NCBI GenBank assembly: GCA_035772405.1
Contig: JAYKKM010000144.1
Location: forward strand, 372,001-436,000
Direction: 5' to 3'
Source of the DNA: Chrysogorgia sp. JL179-B06
Lineage: Eukaryota; Cnidaria; Anthozoa; Scleralcyonacea; Chrysogorgiidae
Length of the DNA stretch: 64,000 nucleotides
Below, piece after piece: positions 36,353 through 44,318 of this stretch. Position numbers and translations under genes: made by a program. The notes beneath the pieces are model-generated. The model did not search any database, had not been told where the DNA came from, and saw only the letters and a list, made by a program, of their open reading frames with translations. The stretch's first letter is position 1; every line of letters begins with the position of its first letter.

Positions 36353-36903
36353 TTATTAAAACACTCGTCAAACTCGTCGATCCTGTCGTTCTTCTTTGGG
36401 ATCTTCACACCCTGTTCTCTTCCCACATGCACATCGTAACGTTCCAAGAGCCTCTGCAAGACAAAGTTGACGTTGAAAAATCTCTTGTTCGAATCGTTCC
36501 CGTCACTGAACTCTCTTTCCAAAGCGCAAAAGTCACTCGTCACGTTGGAGAGGATGTGGTCGCTAATGTCGATCTTTTTTCTCACTTTCGCTAATAGATT
36601 GCCGAAACTCGAGAGGCGGTTGTCCGAGTTTGCCCGGTGAGAGTCTTTCCTATAACTCCTAATGTTGTTCATGCCGTACGTCTCGTGGTTCAAAGGGACG
36701 TACACAGGGTCTTCCTTCGTACGCGGTAGAACGAGTCCACACTCAACACAAACCATGGTAAAATTGTGGTACTCTTCTCGAGACTCGTGGAGACAACCGC
36801 TCCTTTCTCCCTGGTCCGAGGTTCTCACGTCGTACTCAAGCAAAGCTTGGTCAAAGAGAGAGAATCCAGACGTGTATTTTTTCTCTGGCCCCAATTCGTT
36901 CAT
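36310..36903 (-). CDS. TFIIB-like zinc-ribbon protein, putative transcription factor
   Basis: 197 aa. C37-x-H39 and C52-x2-C55 form a zinc ribbon whose second half, VCVECGLVLP, matches the C-x2-CGLVL knuckle of TFIIB-type factors. Residues 95-170 are helical (RLSSFGNLLAKVRKKI, FFNVNFVLQRLLERY) and could form a degenerate cyclin fold. A VLTF3-type late factor is an alternative. I infer a virus-encoded initiation factor for the element's late genes. It sits in the leftward block between the SLATT-like and one-TM genes and starts after GTAGTAAAAATG. Confidence 0.5.
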   Translation of the reverse strand: MNELGPEKKYTSGFSLFDQALLEYDVRTSDQGERSGCLHESREEYHNFTMVCVECGLVLPRTKEDPVYVPLNHETYGMNNIRSYRKDSHRANSDNRLSSFGNLLAKVRKKIDISDHILSNVTSDFCALEREFSDGNDSNKRFFNVNFVLQRLLERYDVHVGREQGVKIPKKNDRIDEFDECFNKWLSYHGTSTTTTY

Positions 36904-36926
36904 TTTTACTACGAGACGTGTCCCTT

Positions 36927-37391
36927 TTAAATTGGTTCACCCTCCTTCTTTTTGTGGCTGTACACGTGTGTTCCCACTGTGAGTCCACCAGACAAAAGTC
37001 CGAGGAATGGGATCATGGGTGTAATGTGGGACATGAGTTTTCTCAAATCCTTGTTGAGATAAGGGTCGCGTTTTAACTCTTTCTCCATCTCCTCTGGCTT
37101 CTCCACCGCGTCGAGTCCACCCATCATTGCGGAGAACTTTGACAAAAGCAAGTCGCACAAGATCACAGTGCTCTTCTCTAACGCGTCGACTTCGTACTCT
37201 GCGTATAACTTTAGAATGGTTTTCGCGTTGGCCTTCCTAACGTACGCCTCACTCTTTTTGATCTCGCCATCGCTCGCCAAAAGTAGGAGCTCCTCTCTTT
37301 TCTTATCCACGTCTTTCGCGACGTCCTCCGCACCGTCCGCAGGGTTCGTCTTCTCCTCCGCATCGTTGTTCACCAAGTCCTCAGGGTTCAT
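36927..37391 (-). CDS. Conserved-type Polinton one-TM protein
   Basis: 154 aa with an acidic N-terminus (1-35), a helical middle and one C-terminal membrane segment (about 123-144, MIPFLGLLSGGLTVGTHVYS) followed by KKK. The topology suggests a small virion or assembly membrane protein. The function is not recognised. The start follows ACAATAAAGAATG. It ends 23 bp before the zinc-ribbon gene, and its start is 4 bp from the ATPase stop, so the block looks co-transcribed. Confidence 0.6.
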   Translation of the reverse strand: MNPEDLVNNDAEEKTNPADGAEDVAKDVDKKREELLLLASDGEIKKSEAYVRKANAKTILKLYAEYEVDALEKSTVILCDLLLSKFSAMMGGLDAVEKPEEMEKELKRDPYLNKDLRKLMSHITPMIPFLGLLSGGLTVGTHVYSHKKKEGEPI

Positions 37392-37394
37392 TCT

Positions 37395-37997
37395 TTATTG
37401 TAGTGGGGAAATAACTTCGTGTCCGTAGGGATGCCTGAGGTTTATCTCTAGACACGCGTGTTTCTTCTCCCTCAGCTCTTTCGTGATCCAAGCCACGTCC
37501 TCCTTTGAGACACCGTTCAAATAGTCGTTGATCAGCTCCAGCGTGTCCTTTCGGTTCGTGTTGTGGAAGCTCGTGATTCTCGAGATGTTCTCTCGATAGG
37601 GTTTCGCGATGCTGGTCATCTGCTGGGTTAGCACAATGGTGGATAGCCCATAGTGGCGACCAGAGTAACCCAGTTTCACCAGTTCGCTTGTCCTGTTCTT
37701 CACGTCTTGCCCACTCGCGCAATCGTCGAGAATGATCAGTGTGTTTGTGTTGGTGTACGTGTTGACCACGTACTCCAGCATGTTGTTCACGTTTTCCTGC
37801 TCCACGGGGAGAACGACAAAGTCCTCGTCGTGGAAGTGTTTCCACTCGTGGTAGGTCGTGTTCCAGAGAATGGTTGGACAAAGGAGAACAATGTAGTCGA
37901 ACACTCCTTTAAACTTACTCTCCAACATTTCGAGAAGGTAGTAGGTTTTTCCGCAGTAGGTTGGACCTACGATCATCATATTGAATGGAGTGTCCAT
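37395..37997 (-). CDS. Genome-packaging ATPase (A32/FtsK-HerA type)
   Basis: 200 aa. Walker A is GPTYCGKT (11-18) and Walker B is LIILDD (87-92). A conserved polar motif, LTQQ (123-126), follows at the sensor position. This is the FtsK-HerA superfamily ATPase that pumps DNA into capsids in Polintons, virophages and large DNA viruses. It lies between the one-TM gene and the major capsid gene with 3-bp gaps. Length is normal for short Polinton ATPases and no motif is lost. The start follows AATACTAAAGATG. Confidence 0.88.
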   Translation of the reverse strand: MDTPFNMMIVGPTYCGKTYYLLEMLESKFKGVFDYIVLLCPTILWNTTYHEWKHFHDEDFVVLPVEQENVNNMLEYVVNTYTNTNTLIILDDCASGQDVKNRTSELVKLGYSGRHYGLSTIVLTQQMTSIAKPYRENISRITSFHNTNRKDTLELINDYLNGVSKEDVAWITKELREKKHACLEINLRHPYGHEVISPLQ

Positions 37998-37999
37998 CT

Positions 38000-39220
38000 T
38001 TAGTATTGGATACTTTTGAGGTTCCCCGACGTGATGTTCAAAAGAGCGTCCGACAGTACAAAAATGTTGCAGATCAAGTCGGTGGCTGTCGCGCGTTTCG
38101 TAATCTCGAGCAAGATCCCACTCTGCGTGTTCATGATCCTTTTCCCCGACCCGTGAACTGTTTGGTCACTCGTGCTCCGCAAGTCCACCACCAATGCGAA
38201 CTTGTCTTTGTAGAATTTCCGATGTGTGACGCTTTGGTCAACTTGACCAAAGAGGCGTTCGGCTTCAGAGAAGTACCGTGACTTTGGGATCCCCTGGCTG
38301 TAGACTTCGTTAGGAACACCTTCAATGGTGACTTTCACGTTGTCGATGTTTGGGTACACAAACTCCTCCGAGTTTGTGGTCGCAGCCTTGGTGAACAACA
38401 TCACCACAGCCTTCATATGTTTTCGGGGGAGGTTAATGTTCTCGTTGACCAACGTCTCCCCTTTTCCCCACGGGCTCTTTTTCAAGAGTGTGACGTGCTC
38501 GTAAGGGAGCGACCGTCCAGCCATATAGTGGTTGGTGATTTCACTTGCCAAGTCCATGTTGTCGATGGTCTCGTACTCTAGTTCCAGCTTCTCAAGAGAA
38601 TACCCACCAACGGCGCTACCAGATTGTGCGACCATGATGTCAGAAGCTTGGGGTAAAGTAATGACGAACTGTGGGTTGTTGCTCATTGCGTACGGAGCGT
38701 ATAACCCAGAGTCTCCCAAAATCTTGTTGAGGGAGATCTTCTGTTTTGTTCCAAACACACTATAGACGAGTGCGTCAGCTACTTTCAAGGCGTCTCCACT
38801 CGTGGCTCCGCTGTCATCCTTGGAGATTAGCTTTCGGAGATTCTCTCCTGCGACTCCAACCTCAACCATTTCGTCGCGTTCAGTCTTGGGTTTCCAAAGG
38901 TCCTTGTAGACCTCGATGGTCGATTCACCCACGTTGTCGTAGACAACCTCTCCAGCCATGTTAATCGTTAGTCGGTCTTGCAAAAGTTTCGAGAGGCCAT
39001 TCTTAAACCAACTCTTGGCGTTGGCGTTCTTAAAGTCGAACAAGATGCTCAAGCTCCCTGGTACCAGACACGAGTCAGGTTTCAGCTTTGGGATATTGAT
39101 GTAGAGGGACTCCCCTGGGTTGGCTTTGTTCGGGTTCATCGTCACGACATGTCGCGTACGTGATCCCACGATGTCGGACAATTTTGTCTTTTTCGCGTGG
39201 TGAGACAGATCCTTGTTCAT
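38000..39220 (-). CDS. Major capsid protein (double jelly-roll type)
   Basis: 406 aa, beta-rich with few hydrophobic helices. Segments such as IPKLKPDSCLVPGSL (about 43-57), LTINMAGEVVYDN and FYKDKFALVVDLRS resemble the hexon-like capsid protein of animal Polintons as I know it. Position supports this: it lies directly upstream of the packaging ATPase in the same leftward block. Ulp1-type processing is not evident. The start is strongly marked by TAATAATAAATG, and the ATG overlaps the stop of the 45-codon gene before it (ATGA). A fold prediction would be decisive. Confidence 0.78.
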   Translation of the reverse strand: MNKDLSHHAKKTKLSDIVGSRTRHVVTMNPNKANPGESLYINIPKLKPDSCLVPGSLSILFDFKNANAKSWFKNGLSKLLQDRLTINMAGEVVYDNVGESTIEVYKDLWKPKTERDEMVEVGVAGENLRKLISKDDSGATSGDALKVADALVYSVFGTKQKISLNKILGDSGLYAPYAMSNNPQFVITLPQASDIMVAQSGSAVGGYSLEKLELEYETIDNMDLASEITNHYMAGRSLPYEHVTLLKKSPWGKGETLVNENINLPRKHMKAVVMLFTKAATTNSEEFVYPNIDNVKVTIEGVPNEVYSQGIPKSRYFSEAERLFGQVDQSVTHRKFYKDKFALVVDLRSTSDQTVHGSGKRIMNTQSGILLEITKRATATDLICNIFVLSDALLNITSGNLKSIQY

Positions 39221-39354
39221 TTATTATTACGAGAAAAGTTTTTCAAGAGAAAAAGCACTCCAACAACAAAGATGTGTAGGTTCCTCCCAAACTTCTCGAG
39301 CGTGACTTTGACCTCGCCGGCTTTATTCACAATTGCTGTGATCAGTTTGTTCAT
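39217..39354 (-). CDS. 45-aa membrane microprotein
   Basis: A short frame beginning MNKLITAIVNKAGEVKV with a C-terminal hydrophobic stretch LHIFVVGVLFLL. It deserves annotation because it starts after CACTAATAAATG, the same motif as the capsid gene, and its stop overlaps the capsid gene's start (ATGA). It is likely a small virion membrane component. No family is recognised. Confidence 0.5.
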   Translation of the reverse strand: MNKLITAIVNKAGEVKVTLEKFGRNLHIFVVGVLFLLKNFSRNNK

Positions 39355-39372
39355 TTATTAGTGTGCCAAAGA

Positions 39373-39397
39373 TTTCGTAACCACCAAGGTTACGAAA
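39373..39397. terminator. Hairpin at the 3' end of the GIY-YIG gene (10-bp stem)
   Basis: TTTCGTAACC, loop ACCAA, GGTTACGAAA. It lies 10 bp beyond the GIY-YIG stop codon (- strand) and before the microprotein start. Confidence 0.55.
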
Positions 39398-39406
39398 AGT
39401 CGTGGT

Positions 39407-39859
39407 CTACTCGCCAATGACCCCCACGTGAGAGTTGGTCTTCCTATGTCTTGCGAGGTTTCGGCGACTTACCTCTCTACCACACGCACAGACGACTCTC
39501 TCTTTGTCTCTCTCCATGGAGTCTTTCCGACGTTTTTTCTTGTCGTACTCTCCAGACTCGTTGAAATACAGTCCGGTCTTGTATGTGTTTAGCTCAGGCT
39601 TTATTCTTTGTATGTACGCCCCTTCCAAAACTCTGAGTTCCACTCTAGAGCAAGGTAGCCTCTCCATCTCAGAGATTCTCATATTGCGCCATCCAATCTC
39701 GCGAGCTTTGCAATACAATTTAGAGTTTTGTTTAGTCAACTTTCTTGAGTTTTCCTTGTGCCCCGCGAGGCGTTGCTCGACAGTTTTGAACGTGCAACCA
39801 ATGTAGATCTCAGAGTCGACCGTGTTATATAACACGTAAATCGTTCCGCTTGCGGTCAT
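39407..39859 (-). CDS. GIY-YIG endonuclease with C-terminal zinc finger
   Basis: 150 aa. The GIY-YIG nuclease core is clear: TIYVLYN (6-12), EIYIG (17-21), catalytic R30 in EQRLAGHK, E79 in VLEGAYIQ and N91. A C-terminal finger (C124, C126, H138, H144; CGREVSRRNLARH) probably binds DNA. Such nucleases cut DNA as homing or recombination enzymes. Here it may resolve replication intermediates or be a selfish passenger. It starts after GACATAAAAATG, and a hairpin follows its stop. Confidence 0.85.
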   Translation of the reverse strand: MTASGTIYVLYNTVDSEIYIGCTFKTVEQRLAGHKENSRKLTKQNSKLYCKAREIGWRNMRISEMERLPCSRVELRVLEGAYIQRIKPELNTYKTGLYFNESGEYDKKKRRKDSMERDKERVVCACGREVSRRNLARHRKTNSHVGVIGE

Positions 39860-39892
39860 TTTTATGTCCTCTCCCTAGTCTTTAGACGAAGT

Positions 39893-41065
39893 TTATTTTC
39901 TGTTTCTCCGATACCACTCCATAGCCAGCCAAACTATCCCAACGACAACGACCCACAGGTTTTGCGCAAGCCAAGCTATTCCACTCGCACCAGCTTTCAG
40001 CACAGTGTACACAAAGTTGGCGAGCCCCACTGCCCATGGTCCCAATTTTTCAATTGCGTTTTTGACCGCCTTTGCGAACGACAACGCAGCGCCAGCTCCT
40101 TTTGCAATAGCGCCTCTTGCTCCAACGATAATGGTGGTGACTAGTCCAGCCACTGTGATCCCTATTGCGGAGAGACTTAGCGCGTTCTTCTTTATCCACT
40201 CCTTGAATTTCTCGAGACGTGTCACATCCCTCTCCTGTTCGGCACGTGTTTCCTCTAGGACTCGTTGTTGTTCGAAGGCGTCCACCACCGCGTCTTCGTC
40301 GAACGACTTTTGGAAATGCACCATAGCGTCATCTATATCGTCACTATCTCTAGCTAACCCAAGATTTGCGTAGCTCCGCTCACGAAAGTCATCAATCATG
40401 AGTTGAATTGCTCCTCGGTCGCCTATTCTACTCTCCGGTAGTGTCGTGTTGGACGGGTTCAACACACCATTGACTACACGTCTATCCTCCATACTTAGTC
40501 TGCCGAGAACATCCTCTGGTATCGTCACCTGACCAACGATAGGAGTCATCGGTAACTCGTTACTCGTGGTCGTCTCACCCACTGCTAAATCAACAAGTTT
40601 CTCAAATTGTAGCACAGCGTTAGAGTTCCTTTTTGCCGTGTTTTTGACGTACGACCCGTCGACACTATTGAGGACTATTCTCTCGATGGCAGAGTAACCT
40701 CCACTCCTGAGTCTCTCTTTAAAAAACATCTTCCCGTCTCTCACAGTTGTCCTATTTCTTAGTTCAATCGTGCTCTCCGAGTGAGGACTAATTCTTCGTC
40801 CACCACGGGAGTCTTGGACATACTTGTCTACCTGGACAAACACGTCATTCGCTGGGTCAGTCCCACCAAAACTTGTCTCCGCCACGTCTCTGCCTAAAAG
40901 AAGTCGATCAATATACGTGATCCGTTCGGTGACTAACAGGTCATCGCCACCCACTAGACTCTCGTTAAGTTCGAAAAGACTCGTGTCGAGTTCTTCAGCG
41001 TCCATGTCGTCGTACTCTGGGAACCTTTCTTCCATCTCAAAGTCGTCTTCACCTCCTTCAGCCAT
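39893..41065 (-). CDS. 390-aa protein with C-terminal transmembrane segments
   Basis: The N-terminus is acidic, the middle soluble, and residues about 255-290 are charged and probably coiled. Hydrophobic segments follow at about 293-316 (SLSAIGITVAGLVTTIIVGA) and 345-385, ending WYRRNRK. The layout resembles a widespread animal-Polinton membrane protein of unknown function, so a virion membrane or penetration role is inferred. It lies between the integrase (11-bp gap) and the GIY-YIG gene. The start follows TTAGATAAAATG. Confidence 0.6.
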   Translation of the reverse strand: MAEGGEDDFEMEERFPEYDDMDAEELDTSLFELNESLVGGDDLLVTERITYIDRLLLGRDVAETSFGGTDPANDVFVQVDKYVQDSRGGRRISPHSESTIELRNRTTVRDGKMFFKERLRSGGYSAIERIVLNSVDGSYVKNTAKRNSNAVLQFEKLVDLAVGETTTSNELPMTPIVGQVTIPEDVLGRLSMEDRRVVNGVLNPSNTTLPESRIGDRGAIQLMIDDFRERSYANLGLARDSDDIDDAMVHFQKSFDEDAVVDAFEQQRVLEETRAEQERDVTRLEKFKEWIKKNALSLSAIGITVAGLVTTIIVGARGAIAKGAGAALSFAKAVKNAIEKLGPWAVGLANFVYTVLKAGASGIAWLAQNLWVVVVGIVWLAMEWYRRNRK

Positions 41066-41076
41066 TTTATCTAAAG

Positions 41077-42162
41077 CTACAATTTTTCCATGTCACTCTC
41101 AGGAATCCAAGAGTTGTGCTTCGCGTCGTAACCTGCCCACTTGACCAGAACCATCTTCTTCTTTCTCTTCAAGACTTTCTCCACACGATACGTAGCGTCC
41201 TCCGTCTTCTCGACGGAAGACATCTCCTCCTCGTAGAAAGTCCCGATAACGTCCTCTCCGCTCTCGTCGCTGAGAACGTAGACGTTTGGATCTCCACGAA
41301 CCACCTTGCTCACGGAAAAGATCTCCTCTGTGAAATTCGCTTCGTATCCTTTGGTGAAAATACTCTTGTACTTGCTTATTCTCACCTTTTGCCCGAGTCT
41401 GAACTTTGGTAGTGGAAACTCACCAAAGTCGTGACCAAAGAGTGTCGTCCACACCTGACTCTCGTTGTCCTTGGTCACATTCACTGGTTTCGTGAGAGTG
41501 CTACTGTGCTTTGTGTCGTTGTAGTTTGCAACGAGATCGTCCAGAACGTCTACCCACTTGTACGTCCCCTTGCTATAGAAATATTTCCACATGCTCGTCT
41601 TCAAAGTCCTGTTGAACCTTTCCACCACAGCTGCTTTCTTGCCGGACTTTGTAGAGAAATACGTGACCCCGTGCTCCTCCAACAGTCTCTTCACACCTAC
41701 ATTGTAGAACTCGAGTCCGTCGTCAAACTGCGCAAGCTTGGGGTAGATCCCGAATCTCTCGTGGAACTGGCGTAGCAACTTGTCCACGGCTTTCGTCATG
41801 TTTTTCGTGTCTTTGCGGTACACGGGGATGGCGAAAGCGTAGCGACTGAGAATCTCGACGCAAGTGAGAATCCAATAGTAACCGTTGTTCGTACCCTTGA
41901 GTTTTCCCATGTCGACAAGGTCGAGTTGGATTTGCTCACCGAGACCTGACACCCACGTCTTTCGAAACTTATGTCGCCTCGTGATAGGCTTGTACCGTGT
42001 GTAGGTGTCTTGTGTCTCCAACCACTCCTTAATCGAATTTCTGCTCAAGTTTAGTCCTTCCTCTAGCGCTTTTTGATAGAGTCTCTCCCTGCTCTGGTAA
42101 CCAGTCACGGGATCGTAGTACAAGTCCCTTAGACTTTGCTCCTTTTCAACATCGTTGTCCAT
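41077..42162 (-). CDS. Retrovirus-like (RVE) integrase with chromodomain
   Basis: 361 aa. The RNase H-like catalytic core carries D81 or D84 (IQLDLVDM), D147 (QFDDGLEF) and E181 (VERFNRTLK). A C-terminal chromodomain (about 305-361, YRVEKVLKRKKKMVLVKWAG, then SWIPESDMEKL) could steer insertion to marked chromatin. It integrates the element through the TIR ends and makes the 6-bp duplication seen here. The N-terminal zinc-binding HHCC motif is not obvious. It overlaps the penton-like gene by 17 bp. The start follows CTAATAAAAAGGATG. Confidence 0.92.
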   Translation of the reverse strand: MDNDVEKEQSLRDLYYDPVTGYQSRERLYQKALEEGLNLSRNSIKEWLETQDTYTRYKPITRRHKFRKTWVSGLGEQIQLDLVDMGKLKGTNNGYYWILTCVEILSRYAFAIPVYRKDTKNMTKAVDKLLRQFHERFGIYPKLAQFDDGLEFYNVGVKRLLEEHGVTYFSTKSGKKAAVVERFNRTLKTSMWKYFYSKGTYKWVDVLDDLVANYNDTKHSSTLTKPVNVTKDNESQVWTTLFGHDFGEFPLPKFRLGQKVRISKYKSIFTKGYEANFTEEIFSVSKVVRGDPNVYVLSDESGEDVIGTFYEEEMSSVEKTEDATYRVEKVLKRKKKMVLVKWAGYDAKHNSWIPESDMEKL

Positions 42163-42832
42163 CCTTTTTATTAGAGAGAACGTTAACGTCCAGCAGAACG
42201 TCTCCCACCTTGTCTACCCCACTCACGTTCGTCCTGGTGTAAAAAGATAGGGTGTTGTACGTGCCACTACGGATGGGAACACTTGACTCAACCGTTTGGA
42301 AATTTGTCACGCTTCCACTGAGAGTTGTCTCCGATGTAATGGGGAGAACAGCGATGACGCTACTCCGTTTTCCCGACACGTCTATTGTTTCATCCACAAG
42401 GGTGTCGCAGTGGATCTCCACGAACCTTAGTCCGCGGTTGATGTCTATCCTATTAGGACTAACCACCTTTGTTGCTCCCATTGTGGTGTTTGTCGGGAAT
42501 CCGAGTAGCTCGCCAAACTTATAAAGCTTCGCTGGACGGAGGGTCTTTAGTGTGCACGTGTGGTCGTGCACGTTGTGTGTGAGCGTTATTTTCACGTCTT
42601 CATCGTCCGCAAAGCGCGTCGCAAGGTCCTCGAAAGTCCAGTAACCCTCAGGAATCGTGTGTTTCACCCCGTTGAAGAGAATGTGGTCGTTGAAGTCCTT
42701 GACCACGTTCCTAAAGCCCCAAAACATGCTCGCCGACTTTACGGTCAGGGACGAACCCCTTGGGAGAATCAAACTCCTGTTCAACGCGACTGTCTTTTTC
42801 CCGTTCTCGAGGAACACTGATAGCTTTACCAT
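42146..42832 (-). CDS. Penton / minor capsid protein (jelly-roll type)
   Basis: 228 aa, almost entirely beta-rich. The order of motifs fits Polinton penton proteins: a GYWTFEDLATRF helix, LGFPTN, then INRGLRFVEIHCDTLVDETI, VIAVLPI and a C-terminal strand LLDVNVL. It would fill the capsid vertices. It is first in the leftward block and divergent from the 486-aa gene across a 22-bp promoter, and starts after CTCTAAATAAAATG. Confidence 0.72.
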   Translation of the reverse strand: MVKLSVFLENGKKTVALNRSLILPRGSSLTVKSASMFWGFRNVVKDFNDHILFNGVKHTIPEGYWTFEDLATRFADDEDVKITLTHNVHDHTCTLKTLRPAKLYKFGELLGFPTNTTMGATKVVSPNRIDINRGLRFVEIHCDTLVDETIDVSGKRSSVIAVLPITSETTLSGSVTNFQTVESSVPIRSGTYNTLSFYTRTNVSGVDKVGDVLLDVNVLSNKKDGQRC

Positions 42833-42854
42833 TTTATTTAGAGATACAAATAAA
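42833..42854. promoter_or_regulatory. 22-bp divergent promoter
   Basis: The gap between two opposed ATGs reads TTATTTAGAG ATACAAATAAA: TAAATAAA abuts the - strand start and AAATAAA abuts the + strand start. The symmetry suggests two back-to-back late promoters. Confidence 0.6.
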
Positions 42855-44315
42855 ATGACAACTCCAACAGAGTCTGCGATACGAGCCTACTATGGAAAGA
42901 ACTACGACAAGGTGATCAAGAACTCAAAGATCGCGGTCCAGAAGGCAAGGTCGGATCTTATGAAAAGGTACCCATACGCGACGATGGACAAGTTTGAGTT
43001 TGACCCCGTTCAAACACAAGAAGGTGATGTAACGAGAGTGGACGTATACTTTCGAAATAGTGACATCGTCTCGACCGACATTACCAGCACCACGTTCAAG
43101 AACGACCAAAGCATGTGGAAGTGGCTACACAACAACGTGTCCTTCCCGAGGATATGGAACAGTGGTGGAACGGTGCAAAAACTCATCCACACGGAGCGAG
43201 CTGGGACTTCCGACGTGACGTACCCGCCGTACACGCTCAACTACCCGGTCAACAACTTTCTCGTCTACGTCGACGACAAGAACCACTTTTCGTCGAGTCT
43301 ACCAAAGATAGTGATAGACACGAAGAAGCGTTTTCAAGATGGTCCGGACGGGGACAATGTGAACACGGTGTGGACTCTATCAAAAAGCTACTACCAAGCT
43401 ATCGCCGCGATGTACATAGCCACGTACCGGTCGGGCGTGTCTCTTCAAAACCTAACACCAAACCCGGACATCCCAAAGCAAATCACGAGTCTAATGAGGT
43501 TCCACGTGTATTTCACCATGCGAAGGGTGATGTTTCGTCTTGACAAAAGTGGACCTGACATTGCCAACATTCTCAGGCTGTACGTACCAGATTGGAGAGT
43601 TTTGAGGTCTCACCTCGCTCTGAGTGGACCTTGGGTTAACGACATCAAAGATATCCAAGGAGATTACAAACGCTATTGCTCTCGAGTGAGCAACGGGATC
43701 ACGGAGTTAGGTCAGGAGCTTCTTAACGAGTCGATAGAGGTCTACGTGTTTGCCTTACTCGGCGCGCAAGCAAAGGCAAAGCAGTCGATCGTAGGTGGTC
43801 GTGCAAGTGCTCGCGAAGTCCAACAAGTCTTTAGGAACATCGTAGAAGATGCGGTCGTCCAATACTCACCTAGCGTGTGGATTAATCTCATGAACAAAGC
43901 CATCAAGGACACGAACGTCAAGTTGGACATGGCAGTCACGCCGAACACATGGTTGATACCGCGAAGCATGGTTTTGCTAAAAACACCTATCCCAGGGTAC
44001 AACAACCTACTCAGAGAGTCGACAGAGACGAACATGAAATTTGGGTATAACGACGGGCTAAACTTCTCCGAGCCCAAGGAAGCGGTGAAAACTCACTCTA
44101 GTGGTGGAGAACACTTGGAGAAACTTCCCGACGCCGGCGCTTCACACCGGAAGGACAAAGCAAAGGGAGACGTGACAAAGGTCAAAGCAAAGGGCACAAC
44201 AACTCCTCCTGCTCCTCCGAACACACCAACGACACCAACGACTCCATCGGCTTCGTTGCTCCCCATTTCGTTGGAGGTGTTGGTAGGAGTGATAGTGAGT
44301 AAATTTGTCTTGTAA
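42855..44315 (+). CDS. 486-aa tail-anchored protein of unknown function
   Basis: An upstream in-frame extension to 42657 lies entirely inside the penton gene; the start at 42855 is chosen for its ACAAATAAAATG context. The protein has a helical, basic N-terminus, a long mixed globular body, a linker rich in Lys, Thr and Pro (about 420-465) and a hydrophobic C-terminus (SLEVLVGVIVSKFVL) that could anchor it in a membrane. No family is recognised. It is divergent from the penton gene and 3 bp upstream of the LamG-like gene, so a virion surface or assembly role is plausible. Confidence 0.65.
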   Translation: MTTPTESAIRAYYGKNYDKVIKNSKIAVQKARSDLMKRYPYATMDKFEFDPVQTQEGDVTRVDVYFRNSDIVSTDITSTTFKNDQSMWKWLHNNVSFPRIWNSGGTVQKLIHTERAGTSDVTYPPYTLNYPVNNFLVYVDDKNHFSSSLPKIVIDTKKRFQDGPDGDNVNTVWTLSKSYYQAIAAMYIATYRSGVSLQNLTPNPDIPKQITSLMRFHVYFTMRRVMFRLDKSGPDIANILRLYVPDWRVLRSHLALSGPWVNDIKDIQGDYKRYCSRVSNGITELGQELLNESIEVYVFALLGAQAKAKQSIVGGRASAREVQQVFRNIVEDAVVQYSPSVWINLMNKAIKDTNVKLDMAVTPNTWLIPRSMVLLKTPIPGYNNLLRESTETNMKFGYNDGLNFSEPKEAVKTHSSGGEHLEKLPDAGASHRKDKAKGDVTKVKAKGTTTPPAPPNTPTTPTTPSASLLPISLEVLVGVIVSKFVL

Positions 44316-44318
44316 TAA

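Noticed and set aside
37381..37881. 166-codon frame overlapping the ATPase gene
   Set aside because: It is a shadow frame of the ATPase, with Arg/His-rich low-complexity composition and no start motif.
39407..39859. GIY-YIG gene as a Penelope-like element fragment
   Set aside because: It is a compact single gene with its own zinc finger and start motif inside the Polinton, unlike the broken Penelope copy at 54324-54920.
42657..42854. N-terminal extension of the 486-aa protein to position 42657
   Set aside because: It would run antisense through the penton-like gene; the ATG at 42855 has the element's late start motif.
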